A stretch of 64,000 bases of DNA from Planctomycetaceae bacterium (GCA_027490145.1 JAIXYQ010000006.1:310001-374000); one strand, 5' to 3'; positions 1 through 8,359 are shown, numbered from the stretch's first letter. The notes: generated by a model from the sequence alone, not told the origin. Numbers and translations are program-made.

Positions 1-518
1 ACCGTCGCCTTGTGCTTCATCATCATTCGGCCCACGTTGGGCGACCACGGCGGATCGACGCTCACCGGGCGCTCGCGGGTCCGGTGGCTGACCTGGCCCG
101 CGGGGAAGAGGCACAACACGTGTCCCTCGGCGAGCCAATGCATCGCCTCGAGCAGCGCGCGCATGTTCGTGGTCCGTGCGTTGGCCGTCCCCATGACGTC
201 GACGCCGATGAGCCACGGCTTGAAGGAGTCAACCTCGAGCAAGCGCTCATTCGCCATGATGCGCATGTCCTTGCGGTGCTCCGCCACCAGCGCGCACATG
301 GCGCAGGGATCCCACAGCCCGAAGGCGTGATTCGCCACGACCACCACCGGCCCCTGCGCGGGCATCGACTCGGCCATGCTGCCCGTGACGTCGAGGGTGC
401 GGCGCCCCTCGGCAAGCAGACCATGGAAGATGGTCGGCTGGCCGCTGGTCCGCGCCGCCCGCTCCAGCGCGCGGAGCTTGTTCACGCCCAGGAGGCGCTC
501 GGCGAGTTCAAGCCACAT
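1..518 (-). CDS. Putative lysophospholipid acyltransferase-like protein (partial, C-terminus beyond window)
   Basis: The frame opens at ATG 518 and runs off the left edge, leaving about 172 residues. Around residues 60-67 it reads NHAFGLWD, matching the NHx5D form of the acyltransferase catalytic motif. Near residue 135 it reads FPAGQVS, resembling the FPAG(E)VS acceptor motif of hemolysin-type lysophospholipid acyltransferases. Inferred role: acyl transfer to a glycerolipid or lipid-A-like acceptor at the inner membrane; the substrate cannot be told. A TAGCAT hexamer ends 7 nt before the ATG and supports this start. The family is fairly clear, the precise reaction is not, and the C-terminal half is missing. 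Confidence 0.7.
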   Translation of the reverse strand, partial: MWLELAERLLGVNKLRALERAARTSGQPTIFHGLLAEGRRTLDVTGSMAESMPAQGPVVVVANHAFGLWDPCAMCALVAEHRKDMRIMANERLLEVDSFKPWLIGVDVMGTANARTTNMRALLEAMHWLAEGHVLCLFPAGQVSHRTRERPVSVDPPWSPNVGRMMMKHKAT

Positions 519-525
519 GCTCCGG

Positions 526-531
526 ATGCTA
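526..531 (-). promoter_or_regulatory. -10-like TAGCAT just upstream of the acyltransferase start
   Basis: TAGCAT on the minus strand leaves 7 nt to ATG 518, so transcription would begin at or within a few bases of the start codon. Confidence 0.5.
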
Positions 532-626
532 CGAACCCGGGGACGGTTGAACCTGAACCGATCCTTGACGCGGCGCGGGACGCCCCGACACGGGGCCTTT
601 GCGCGCCGCCCGACGCGCGGATCCGC

Positions 627-2084
627 TCAGCGGCAGGCACCCCAGGCGCTCAGCAGCAGGCCAAGGTCGGCACCATCGACGGCACCGCTCTCATCGAGGT
701 CGCCAGCGCCGGTTCCGCCCCAGTTGCCCACCAGCACACCGAGATCGGCGCCGTCCACGAGCCCGTCGTCATTCACATCAGCCGGGCAGGCCGGAGGCGG
801 TGGCACCTGGGTCTCGTACGCACCCATGTCGACCACCGGTGCGCCCACGCCGGTGTCGGCCGTCTCGACGATGTCCACACGCCGCGGCAGGCCGTCGTGA
901 TCGGTGGTGACGCCGGCTGGAATGAGCGAGCTGCTGCCTGCATCGACACCCGGCGACGATGGCTGGAGCCGCAGATCGAACGCAGCAAGGTCCACGAACA
1001 GCGGCGTCGTGCTGATGTTGCCGGTGCCGGTCGCGCCACCCTGCACGAGTGAGTAGCTGACGGTGGTGGTGCCGCCCGAGGTGGTGACCTGGTTGTTCGT
1101 CGTGCTGCCGCTGGAGCCCGTGTTGTTCCAGAAGACGCAGTTGGCCAGGTTCGAGGTCCCGCCGGTGTTCAGGTAGCCGCCGCCGGTCGTCGTGGCCGAG
1201 GTGTTCGCGACGAAGGTGCAGTTGCGCACGGTCACGGTGGCGCTGTTGCCCGACCAGATCGCGCCGCCGCTGTTGGTCGTGGTCGCGCGGTTCTGGATGA
1301 ACACGCAGTTGGTGATGGTGCGGGCGGCACTGCCGAAGGTCTCGATCGCACCCGCACGCGCCGCCTGGTTGTTGCGGAACAGGCACCCGGTCCAGGTCAC
1401 GGCACCGGCGTTCGTGTCGAACGCGCCGCCGTAGGAGCCGCCGAGGTTGTCGATGAAGTCGCAGTCGGTGAACGAGCCGCCCGCGCTGAGCACGTAGCCG
1501 GCTCCACCGCCGAAGGTGCAACGGTTGTTGATGAAGCGGCAGTTGCGGATCGCGGGCTGGCCACCGCTGAGGATGATGATCCCGCCGCCCTTGTCGTAGT
1601 TCGAGGCCGTCGCGCCATTCGCGTAGCCGCCGGTCACGGTGAAGCCGTCCAGCACGGCCGTCGCCGCCACTCCGCTCGCCGACACCACGTGATACGAGTT
1701 GTCGGCCAGATTGGTGGTCGTGCCGTTGTCGTTGCGCGACAGGTCGCCCGTGAGGATGGTGGCGTTGGCGCCCGGGTCGCGCTGCGCAAGGTCGGTCTCG
1801 GTACCGACGAACCCTCCGTAGACGGCGACGCCGGTCTTGAGGGTGATGAACACGGTGCGGGCGGTCCCCGAGGTCGGCTCGTACGTGCCGGCCGCCACCC
1901 AGACCTGATCACCGCTCACGGACGCGGTCAGGGCGCGCGACACGCCATCCACGGAGCGGTACGCGTTCTCCCAGCTCGAGCCGTCGTCGGCGCCGGTGGT
2001 GAGCCCGACATTGACATAGCGAACGGCGGCCTGAGCCGACGAGGACAGCGCACCCAGAACAAGCAGCGAGGTCAGGATCTTCAT
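627..2084 (-). CDS. Secreted right-handed beta-helix protein with dockerin-like C-terminus
   Basis: 485 residues from ATG 2084. An N-terminal signal peptide (MKILTSLLVLG... to about residue 20, ending AQA) sends it out of the cytoplasm. The body is a Gly/Asn/Thr-rich right-handed beta-helix with recurring rungs such as NCRFINN, DCDFIDN, GCLFRNN, NCVFIQN and NCTFVAN, typical of pectate-lyase-like or choice-of-anchor proteins. After a Pro-rich linker, residues from about 430 hold two Ca-binding-type repeats, DVNDDGLVDGADLG and DLDESGAVDGADLG, each followed by a W and G. This is a type I dockerin-like module common in Phycisphaerae secreted proteins. No catalytic residues could be assigned, so it may be adhesive, structural or polysaccharide-binding. 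TACGTT at 2111-2116 (minus) is a possible -10 with a leader of about 20 nt. Confidence 0.75.
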   Translation of the reverse strand: MKILTSLLVLGALSSSAQAAVRYVNVGLTTGADDGSSWENAYRSVDGVSRALTASVSGDQVWVAAGTYEPTSGTARTVFITLKTGVAVYGGFVGTETDLAQRDPGANATILTGDLSRNDNGTTTNLADNSYHVVSASGVAATAVLDGFTVTGGYANGATASNYDKGGGIIILSGGQPAIRNCRFINNRCTFGGGAGYVLSAGGSFTDCDFIDNLGGSYGGAFDTNAGAVTWTGCLFRNNQAARAGAIETFGSAARTITNCVFIQNRATTTNSGGAIWSGNSATVTVRNCTFVANTSATTTGGGYLNTGGTSNLANCVFWNNTGSSGSTTNNQVTTSGGTTTVSYSLVQGGATGTGNISTTPLFVDLAAFDLRLQPSSPGVDAGSSSLIPAGVTTDHDGLPRRVDIVETADTGVGAPVVDMGAYETQVPPPPACPADVNDDGLVDGADLGVLVGNWGGTGAGDLDESGAVDGADLGLLLSAWGACR

Positions 2085-2161
2085 GGTTCTTGGCCCCGAA
2101 GGGGTGACGGAACGTACCACCGGACCGGCCCGAGTCACGCGGCCGATCACGACATTCCGGA

Positions 2162-2788
2162 TCAATTCGGGCTGAACGGCAGGGCCGACTTGTGCACGCA
2201 CAGCCGCAGGTTGCCATCCGCGCAGCGGCGGAAGACGAAGGTCTTGTCGACCATGACTTCCTTGCCATCGGGGCCCGTGATGTACACGTTGCCCATGGTG
2301 ATGGCCACGTCCCCGTGGATCTGGATGCCGTTCTCGGCCGCGTTGTTGTCGTAGCGGGCTGCGGTCCAGCCCTTGAGCGCAAAGCCGGTGTCCTCCGGGA
2401 AGGCCGCGTCGCCCCCGACGAAGTACGCAAGGGCGCCCTCCCTGGTGGGGCGGAAGGTGCGGGGACCGAAGGCCAGCGTGGGCTTGAAGAAGACCGTGCC
2501 GTCGGCGTAGTCGTAGAGGTCGTCGATCATCTTCGATGCCTCGGCGCGAGCGTCGCCCCCACGAGCGTGGACCTGAGCCACGCGCACGAGGCCGTCGCAC
2601 CAGGCTTGCTGGGCGGCATTGACCTGCTGCTCGGTGATCGGAGCAGCCGAGGCCGAAGGCGCTGCCGCCTTGGCCGACGGCGATGATCCGGGCGCCTTGT
2701 TGACGTTGTTGCCGATGGAGACGCAGCCGCTGGCGGCGAAGGCGGCCAGAACGGTCAGCACGCTGTGGGCGGTGGCTCGAAGGGTCAT
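2162..2788 (-). CDS. Lipoprotein with SnoaL/NTF2-like domain
   Basis: 208 residues from ATG 2788. The N-terminus has a short hydrophobic stretch ending AASGC, a lipobox with the lipidated Cys near residue 21, then a low-complexity Ser/Ala/Pro spacer. From about residue 50 the sequence (WCDGLV, ADGTVFFKPTLA, FRPTREGALAYFVGG, CVHKSALPFSPN) resembles a small secreted family of NTF2/SnoaL-like fold that is often labelled phosphoribosyl-AMP cyclohydrolase in databases. I see no support for that enzymatic label. Function unknown; probably envelope-anchored. TACACT ends 7 nt before the start. Confidence 0.7.
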   Translation of the reverse strand: MTLRATAHSVLTVLAAFAASGCVSIGNNVNKAPGSSPSAKAAAPSASAAPITEQQVNAAQQAWCDGLVRVAQVHARGGDARAEASKMIDDLYDYADGTVFFKPTLAFGPRTFRPTREGALAYFVGGDAAFPEDTGFALKGWTAARYDNNAAENGIQIHGDVAITMGNVYITGPDGKEVMVDKTFVFRRCADGNLRLCVHKSALPFSPN

Positions 2789-2795
2789 GCGAGGA

Positions 2796-2801
2796 AGTGT
2801 A
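2796..2801 (-). promoter_or_regulatory. -10-like TACACT upstream of the lipoprotein
   Basis: TACACT on the minus strand lies 7 nt from ATG 2788 and predicts a leaderless transcript. Confidence 0.5.
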
Positions 2802-2827
2802 CGGCGCCGGTGCCGCTGCACAGGGTC

Positions 2828-2863
2828 ATGAAACGAAGCAGCCCTGGCGGATGCCAGGGCTGC
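2828..2863 (-). terminator. Rho-independent terminator after tRNA-Glu
   Basis: A perfect 11-bp stem (2838-2848 with 2853-2863, loop of 4) is followed on the minus strand by a T-rich run (TTCGTTTCAT). It lies just 3' of tRNA-Glu and separates it from the lipoprotein gene. Confidence 0.7.
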
Positions 2864-2871
2864 AAGGTGAA

Positions 2872-2946
2872 TGACCCCAAGGGGATTTGAACCCCTGTCC
2901 TCTCCGTGAAAGGGAGATGTCCTAGACCGGGCTAGACGATGGGGCC
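2872..2946 (-). tRNA. tRNA-Glu (anticodon TTC)
   Basis: A 75-nt cloverleaf read on the minus strand. The acceptor GGCCCCA pairs with TGGGGTC and the discriminator is A. The anticodon loop is CTTTCAC, giving TTC. The T-arm GTTCAAATC is intact and CCA is not encoded. Confidence 0.93.
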
Positions 2947-2965
2947 AGTCGGTGGACGGGCAGAG

Positions 2966-2971
2966 ACTATA
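2966..2971 (-). promoter_or_regulatory. -10 TATAGT for tRNA-Glu
   Basis: TATAGT on the minus strand, 19 nt upstream of the mature tRNA 5' end, fits a -10 box with a short precursor leader. Confidence 0.55.
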
Positions 2972-3032
2972 GCGACTTCCGCCTCCCGTGGCGAGGGCAT
3001 CCCGCACCCGCCCGGCGTCCGTTCAGCCCCGG

Positions 3033-3038
3033 TAGCCT
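3033..3038 (+). promoter_or_regulatory. -10-like TAGCCT before the nucleosidase-NadD gene
   Basis: TAGCCT ends 7 nt before GTG 3046, placing the likely transcription start at the start codon. Confidence 0.5.
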
Positions 3039-3045
3039 CGACCCC

Positions 3046-4407
3046 GTGCCGCCCGAGAACCCGCCGACGTTCCAACCCGGCCGCGCCGGGTCATCCGTGA
3101 TCGTGTGCCCCATGCAGATCGAACGCAAGGCGGCCGAAGCCTGCGGCCGCCCCGTGCCGGTGATCCAGTGCGGCATCGGCCGCGACGCCGTCGAGCGCGC
3201 CTTCGCACGGATCGACGCCCTTCCCGACCGCCCGCGGCACGTCGTGCTCTTCGGCATCGCAGGCGGCCTGCGCGAACCCTGTGACCGGGAGACCGCGTGG
3301 GTCATCGACCGCGTGGTCGACGCGGCCACCGGGGCGACCGCGAACTCCCCCACCGCACGGCTGGCGCCCGCCAAGGCGGTGGCGACCGTGGGACATGCCG
3401 ACACGATCATCGCCACGCCCGCGGATCGCGCGGCCTTCGTCGCGCGCACCGGCGCGAGCCTGGTCGACATGGAGTGCTGGTCGTTCGCGCAGGCCGCCGC
3501 GGCACGAGGCATGGCCTGGACCATCATCCGCGGCGTGAGCGACGGCCCGCTCGACCACATGCCGACCGAGGTGCTCGACCTGGTCGATGCCGACGGGAAT
3601 CCCAAGGTTGCCGCGGCTGCCGCGGCCGTCCTGCGATCACCGAGCCTCGGCCCCAAGCTCGTGTCGCTCCAGTCCCGCAGCACGCGCGCACTTGCACGCG
3701 CTCAGGCCCTGCTCGTGCACATGCTCGATGCCGTCGACGGCACGCCGGTCGCCTGCAGCCCCGAACACCCTGCGCTCATCATGGGCGGGACCTTCGATCC
3801 GCCGCACCGCCGCCATCTGGGCATGCTGATCGAGGCCTGTCAGGCGATCTCGGCCTCGAGCGCGATCATCGTGCCTGCGGCCACGAATCCGCTGAAGGAT
3901 GCACAGGCCGCACCACCGGCCGTGCGCTGGGAGATGCTGCAGGCCGCGCTTCGTGATCCCGGCATGCCGCGTTCGAGCGCCGCGATCATGGTCAGCGGCT
4001 GCGAGCTCGAGCGCGGCGGCACGAGCTACACCATCGACACGCTGCGCACCCTGCTGCCGCTGATTCCCGGCAGCACGGAGCATGGCCCCGGCGCGGTGCG
4101 GCTCCTCATCGGTTCGGATGCGCTCATGCAGCTCGACCGCTGGCGCGACTGGCGCGGGATCCTCGAGCTCGCGTGCCCGGCCGTGGTCATCCGGCCACCC
4201 CACACCCTCGATGAGGTGCGTTCCTGGCTTGCCGGGTTCTCGGAGCGCTACGCCCTCGGCGACACGACCTCGTGGTTGCTGCCGCTGCCCCCCGTCGAGC
4301 TCAGCTCGACCGGCCTCCGCGCGGCACTCGGCCGGGGCGAACGACCCGACGGCATCCTCCCGGAGGTCGCCGGGATCGCCGAGCGTCATCGCCTCTACCG
4401 CGCTTGA
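3046..4407 (+). CDS. nadD: Fusion of a nucleoside phosphorylase/nucleosidase-like domain with nicotinate-nucleotide adenylyltransferase (NadD)
   Basis: 453 residues from GTG 3046. Residues about 17-215 match the purine nucleoside phosphorylase/MTA-SAH nucleosidase fold: CGIG, FGIAGGL, VDMECWSFA at 140-148 (compare the DME substrate motif) and VSDGPLD at 164-170 holding the expected catalytic Asp. Residues about 246-453 are a complete NadD: GGTFDPPHRRH at 247-257 is the nucleotidyltransferase HxGH-type motif (read here as HRRH), and SSTGLR near 422-427 is the ISSTxxR motif. NadD adenylylates nicotinate mononucleotide in NAD synthesis. The first domain would cleave or phosphorolyse a nucleoside; its substrate is unknown. 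rimO starts 32 nt downstream. The fusion appears continuous, with no frameshift or internal stop. Confidence 0.85.
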   Translation: MPPENPPTFQPGRAGSSVIVCPMQIERKAAEACGRPVPVIQCGIGRDAVERAFARIDALPDRPRHVVLFGIAGGLREPCDRETAWVIDRVVDAATGATANSPTARLAPAKAVATVGHADTIIATPADRAAFVARTGASLVDMECWSFAQAAAARGMAWTIIRGVSDGPLDHMPTEVLDLVDADGNPKVAAAAAAVLRSPSLGPKLVSLQSRSTRALARAQALLVHMLDAVDGTPVACSPEHPALIMGGTFDPPHRRHLGMLIEACQAISASSAIIVPAATNPLKDAQAAPPAVRWEMLQAALRDPGMPRSSAAIMVSGCELERGGTSYTIDTLRTLLPLIPGSTEHGPGAVRLLIGSDALMQLDRWRDWRGILELACPAVVIRPPHTLDEVRSWLAGFSERYALGDTTSWLLPLPPVELSSTGLRAALGRGERPDGILPEVAGIAERHRLYRA

Positions 4408-4430
4408 CTCCCGCGCACTTGACCTAGGAT
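4404..4430 (+). promoter_or_regulatory. Promoter of rimO (TTGACT, 15-bp spacer, TAGGAT)
   Basis: TTGACT at 4404-4409 overlaps the stop codon of the upstream gene. TAGGAT at 4425-4430 ends 9 nt before ATG 4440. Confidence 0.5.
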
Positions 4431-4439
4431 GCAGGGTCC

Positions 4440-5984
4440 ATGAGCGACACCGGCACCGTCTCCCGCGTCAGCTTCGTCAGCCTCGGCTGCCCGAAGAACC
4501 TCGTCGACAGCGAGAAGATGCTCGGCCTCCTGCGTGCCGACGGCCTTGAGCTCGTCAACGAGGACGACTCGCCCGATGCCATCGTCGTCAACACCTGCGG
4601 TTTCCTCGAGGCCAGCAAGGACGAGAGCCTCGGGGTGATCAAGGATGCGATCGCCCGCAAGGAGCGCGGCGAGCTGCAGCGCGTGGTTGTGGCGGGCTGC
4701 CTCGTGCAGCGCCACCGCGCGAAGATGCTCGAGTGGGCGCCCGGCATCGACGCCATGATCGGCGTCTTCGACCGCGACCACATCATCGAGGCCGTGCGCG
4801 GCGAGCGTGCGGCCCGCGCGGGCGTGACGAAGGACGCCCCCCGCTACTGGATCTCGGGGAACGCGATCCAGGCAGCCAAGGAGCGCGGCATCGAAACGAC
4901 CGGGCTGACCGTGCACGGCAAGGATGGCCAGGGCATCGGCTACTTCGAGGGTGACGAGCAGCGCTACCGCCTGACCCCGCGCCACTGGGCGTACCTGCGC
5001 GTGAGCGAGGGCTGCAACCAGCGCTGCGCGTTCTGCACGATTCCCGGCATCCGCGGCAAGATGCGCTCGAAGCCGGTCGATGCGATCGTCGCCGAGGCCA
5101 AGGGTCTCTTCCAGGATGGTGCCTTCGAGCTCAACCTGATCGGCCAGGACACCACCAGCTTCGGGATGGACATCGGCTACGACGGCGGGCTCGAGGGCAT
5201 GCTCACGGCGCTCGACGCGGCCGCGAACGAACGCGGCGGCGCCTGGCTGCGCCTGATGTACGCGTATCCGTCGAACTTCACCGACTCGATGATCGACACG
5301 ATCGCGCGTCTGCGCAACGTGGTGAAGTACATCGACATCCCGCTGCAGCACGGCAGCGACCGCATGCTGGACCTCATGCGCCGGCACACGAGTGCCGCGC
5401 AGCAGCGCGACCTGGTGATGAAGCTGCGCGACCGGATCCCCGGCATGGCGATCCGCACCACCTTCATCACGGGCCACCCCGGCGAGACGCAGGAGGACCA
5501 CGAGGACCTGATGGCGTTCATCGACGAGTGCCAGTTCGATGCGGTGGGTGTGTTCAAGTACTCCCCGGAAGATGGCACGCCCAGCGGCACGATGGACAAG
5601 GACCCGTCGCTGCACGTCCCCGACGACGTCAAGCAGGCGCGTGAACAGGAACTCATGCTCCTGCAGCAGGAGATCGCCTTCGAGAACGCCGCGTACCTCG
5701 CCGAGCAGAAGGTGCAGTTCGACGTGCTCATCGAGGGTCCGGTCAAGGGCCGCACCACCGGACGCGCCACCACCGGCGTGACCAAGGGCGGATCGCTCTT
5801 CACCGGCCGCACGTACTTCCAGGCACCGCAGATCGACAGCCTGAGTTACATCCACAGCCGCGATCCGCTCGTGGCGGGCGAGCTCGTGCGCTGCACGGTC
5901 GTCGCCAGCGATGGCTACGACCTGGTGATGCAGCCGACCGAGGACCTGGAACGCAGCGTGAAGCTGCCGGTGCTCGGGCGCTGA
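4440..5984 (+). CDS. rimO: Ribosomal protein S12 methylthiotransferase RimO
   Basis: 514 residues. The opening SLGCPKNLVDSEKMLG is diagnostic of RimO; its Cys17, the Cys of NTCGF and the Cys of AGCLVQRH are the three ligands of the auxiliary iron-sulfur cluster. The radical-SAM motif EGCNQRCAFC lies near residues 193-202, and a TRAM domain follows from about 420. RimO methylthiolates an Asp of ribosomal protein S12. It is some 70 residues longer than the E. coli enzyme. The extra sequence includes a segment around residues 125-180 between the N-terminal and radical-SAM domains and some at the C-terminus. Confidence 0.96.
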   Translation: MSDTGTVSRVSFVSLGCPKNLVDSEKMLGLLRADGLELVNEDDSPDAIVVNTCGFLEASKDESLGVIKDAIARKERGELQRVVVAGCLVQRHRAKMLEWAPGIDAMIGVFDRDHIIEAVRGERAARAGVTKDAPRYWISGNAIQAAKERGIETTGLTVHGKDGQGIGYFEGDEQRYRLTPRHWAYLRVSEGCNQRCAFCTIPGIRGKMRSKPVDAIVAEAKGLFQDGAFELNLIGQDTTSFGMDIGYDGGLEGMLTALDAAANERGGAWLRLMYAYPSNFTDSMIDTIARLRNVVKYIDIPLQHGSDRMLDLMRRHTSAAQQRDLVMKLRDRIPGMAIRTTFITGHPGETQEDHEDLMAFIDECQFDAVGVFKYSPEDGTPSGTMDKDPSLHVPDDVKQAREQELMLLQQEIAFENAAYLAEQKVQFDVLIEGPVKGRTTGRATTGVTKGGSLFTGRTYFQAPQIDSLSYIHSRDPLVAGELVRCTVVASDGYDLVMQPTEDLERSVKLPVLGR

Positions 5985-6004
5985 CCCCCGCCCGGGTGCA
6001 CCGC

Positions 6005-6424
6005 ATGGGCTGGTTGCCTGACCTTGCCGACCCGACGTTCCGCCCGGGCTGGCGCGAGCAGGTGCGGCTGCACTGGGTCGCCAACGTCATCATGCTCCGC
6101 AGCTGGCACCACACCGCGGGCTTCATCCTGTGGAGCCTCATCGCGCTGCCGGGCTGGCTGGCCTGGGCGGGGTTCTTCATGCTGCTTGCCTCGCTCACGG
6201 CCCGCGGATCGATGACGCCTGCGGCCTTCGTCGGCTGCGTCGCCCTCGGCCTGATCCCGATCCTGGCGATCCAGCACCTCGCGTTCGTGGTCGCGTTCCG
6301 CCGCCACTATGCACCGTGCTTCCGCATGGCCATGAACCGCTCGGGAACCCCGGTCTGCGAGGGATGCGGGCACCTGCTGGCCCGGGTCGGGACCGCGTGT
6401 CCCGAATGCGGCCGGGTCGCGTAG
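6005..6424 (+). CDS. Small membrane protein with C-terminal zinc ribbon
   Basis: 139 residues from ATG 6005 (an in-frame GTG at 5996 is also possible). Two hydrophobic segments (about residues 33-65 and 75-100) are followed by a basic patch and a C-terminal CEGCGHLLARVGTACPECGR, two CxxC pairs that should bind zinc. The layout is membrane anchor plus cytoplasmic zinc ribbon, like other short proteins of this lineage. Function unknown. It lies 20 nt after rimO and 25 nt before lepA, and may share a transcript with rimO. Confidence 0.7.
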   Translation: MGWLPDLADPTFRPGWREQVRLHWVANVIMLRSWHHTAGFILWSLIALPGWLAWAGFFMLLASLTARGSMTPAAFVGCVALGLIPILAIQHLAFVVAFRRHYAPCFRMAMNRSGTPVCEGCGHLLARVGTACPECGRVA

Positions 6425-6427
6425 ACT
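6422..6427 (+). promoter_or_regulatory. Possible -10 TAGACT for lepA
   Basis: TAGACT overlaps the stop codon of the preceding gene and lies 22 nt before GTG 6450, predicting a leader of about 15 nt. Confidence 0.35.
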
Positions 6428-6449
6428 TCGGGACTCTCCGGACCACGAC

Positions 6450-8255
6450 GTGAAGATCCGCAACTTCTCCATCATCGCCCACATCGACCACGGCAAGAGC
6501 ACGCTCGCCGACCGCCTGCTGCAGGCCACCAAGGCCGTGAGCCAGCGCGAGGCCCGCGCGCAGATGCTCGACTCGATGGACCTCGAACGCGAACGCGGCA
6601 TCACGATCAAGGCCAGCGCCGTCACCGTGCGCCACACGTGGAAGGGCGAGGAGTACGAACTCAACTTCATCGACACGCCCGGCCACGTGGACTTCACCTA
6701 CGAAGTCTCCCGCGCGCTCAAGGCGTGCGAGGGCGCCGTCCTCGTCGTCGACAGCACGCAGGGCGTGCAGGCCCAGACGGTCGCCAACGCCTACCTGGCC
6801 GTCGCGGGCGACCTGACGATCATCCCGGTCGTCAACAAGATCGACCTGCCCGCCGCCGCGCCCGAGCGCGTCGCCATGGAGATCGAGCAGGTCTTCGGCT
6901 TCGCCGCCGAGGACTGCATCCTCGTCAGCGCCAAGACCGGCCAGGGCATCAACGAGCTGCTCGATGCGATCTGCGAGAAGCTGCCCGAACCCAAGGCCCC
7001 GACCACGACCAAGCTGCGCGGCCTGGTCTTCGACGCCAAGTACGACGAGTACCGCGGTGTGGTGATGTACGTGCGCATCTTCGACGGGCAGCTCCGCCAG
7101 GGCGACAAGATCCGCATGATGGGCACCGGCCGCACCTTCAGCGTGACCGAGCTCCTGCGCTACACCCCCTTCCCGCAGAAGGTCAAGGAGCTCAGCCTCT
7201 CGCAGGTGGGCTCGGTCTGCGCCGGGATGAAGACGCTCGGCGACGTGCGCGTCGGCGACACCATCACGCTCGACATCGACCCCGCCGAGACCGCGCTCGA
7301 GGGCTACGAGGAGCCCAAGCAGATGGTCTTCTGCGACTTCTACCCGTCCAGCGCGGACGAGCAGGGCAAGAAGAGCGACTTCGAGGCCCTCCGCGAGGCG
7401 ATCGAGAAGCTCCACCTCAACGACGCCAGCTTCACGTTCGAGACCCAGCACTCCGAGGCGCTCGGCTTCGGCTTCCGCTGCGGCTTCCTCGGACTGCTGC
7501 ACATGGACATCGTGCAGGAGCGGCTCGAGCGCGAGGGCGGCGTGTCGATCGTGCAGACGGCGCCGACGGTGTCGTACATCATCGACCTCAACGACGGCAC
7601 CGAGCTCGAGATCCACAACCCCGCCGACCTGCCCGACCTGTCGCGGGTCAAGGCGATCCGCGAGCCGATCGTGCGCATCGAGATCATCTGCCCCAACGAG
7701 AACATCGGCGACCTGATGAAGCTCTGCGAAGCGCGGCGCGGCATCTTCCAGTCGCAGGAGATGATCAGCGAGACCCGCCAGATCCTGAAGTACGAGATCC
7801 CCCTCGCCGAGATCATCTACGACTTCTACGACAAGCTGAAGTCGGTCACGCGCGGCTACGGCACGATGGACTACCAGATCATCTGCTACCGCGAGGACCG
7901 CCTGGTGAAGGTGCAGATCCTGGTCAACGCCGAGCCGGTCGAGGCCCTGAGCCTGATCTGCCATCGCGACAACGCCGAGCAGCGTTCGCGTGCGATCCTC
8001 ACCAAGCTCAAGGACCAGATCGACCGCCACCAGTTCGAGATCCCGCTGCAGGCTGCGATCGGCGGCAAGATCATCGCCCGCGAATCGATCAAGGCCATGC
8101 GCAAGAACGTGACGGCCAAGTGCTACGGCGGCGACGTGAGCCGCAAGCGCAAGCTGCTGGAGAAGCAGAAGGAAGGCAAGAAGCGCATGAAGCAGATCGG
8201 CTCGGTCACGATCCCTCAGGAGGCCTTCATGGCCATCCTGGACCAAGGTGACTGA
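6450..8255 (+). CDS. lepA: Elongation factor 4 (LepA), back-translocating GTPase
   Basis: 601 residues from GTG 6450, the usual LepA length. The G1 motif AHIDHGKST is at residues 9-17, and DTPGH, NKID and SAK provide the other GTPase motifs. The C-terminal domain ends in the basic LepA-specific region (AMRKNVTAKCYGGDVSRKRK) that contacts tRNA on the ribosome. It acts on stalled 70S ribosomes. The stop codon lies inside the first unit of a 13-nt tandem array. Confidence 0.97.
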   Translation: MKIRNFSIIAHIDHGKSTLADRLLQATKAVSQREARAQMLDSMDLERERGITIKASAVTVRHTWKGEEYELNFIDTPGHVDFTYEVSRALKACEGAVLVVDSTQGVQAQTVANAYLAVAGDLTIIPVVNKIDLPAAAPERVAMEIEQVFGFAAEDCILVSAKTGQGINELLDAICEKLPEPKAPTTTKLRGLVFDAKYDEYRGVVMYVRIFDGQLRQGDKIRMMGTGRTFSVTELLRYTPFPQKVKELSLSQVGSVCAGMKTLGDVRVGDTITLDIDPAETALEGYEEPKQMVFCDFYPSSADEQGKKSDFEALREAIEKLHLNDASFTFETQHSEALGFGFRCGFLGLLHMDIVQERLEREGGVSIVQTAPTVSYIIDLNDGTELEIHNPADLPDLSRVKAIREPIVRIEIICPNENIGDLMKLCEARRGIFQSQEMISETRQILKYEIPLAEIIYDFYDKLKSVTRGYGTMDYQIICYREDRLVKVQILVNAEPVEALSLICHRDNAEQRSRAILTKLKDQIDRHQFEIPLQAAIGGKIIARESIKAMRKNVTAKCYGGDVSRKRKLLEKQKEGKKRMKQIGSVTIPQEAFMAILDQGD

Positions 8256-8313
8256 ACAGGGTGACTGAACAGGGTGACTGAACAGGGGGGACTGATCAGG
8301 GGGACTGATCAGG
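8248..8313 (+). repeat. 13-nt tandem repeat spanning the lepA stop codon
   Basis: Three exact units GTGACTGAACAGG (8248-8260, 8261-8273, 8274-8286) are followed, after one extra G, by two units GGGACTGATCAGG (8288-8300, 8301-8313). The lepA TGA (8253-8255) is in unit 1. Because 13 is not a multiple of 3, the TGA triplets fall in all reading frames. Confidence 0.95.
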
Positions 8314-8359
8314 ATGCCTGGGCGGGGTGACCGTGCGGTCCGCCGCCGCACCCGTTGGC

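Noticed and set aside
2085..2600. Upstream extension of the beta-helix protein
   Set aside because: It overlaps the lipoprotein gene on the same strand and would bury the signal peptide.
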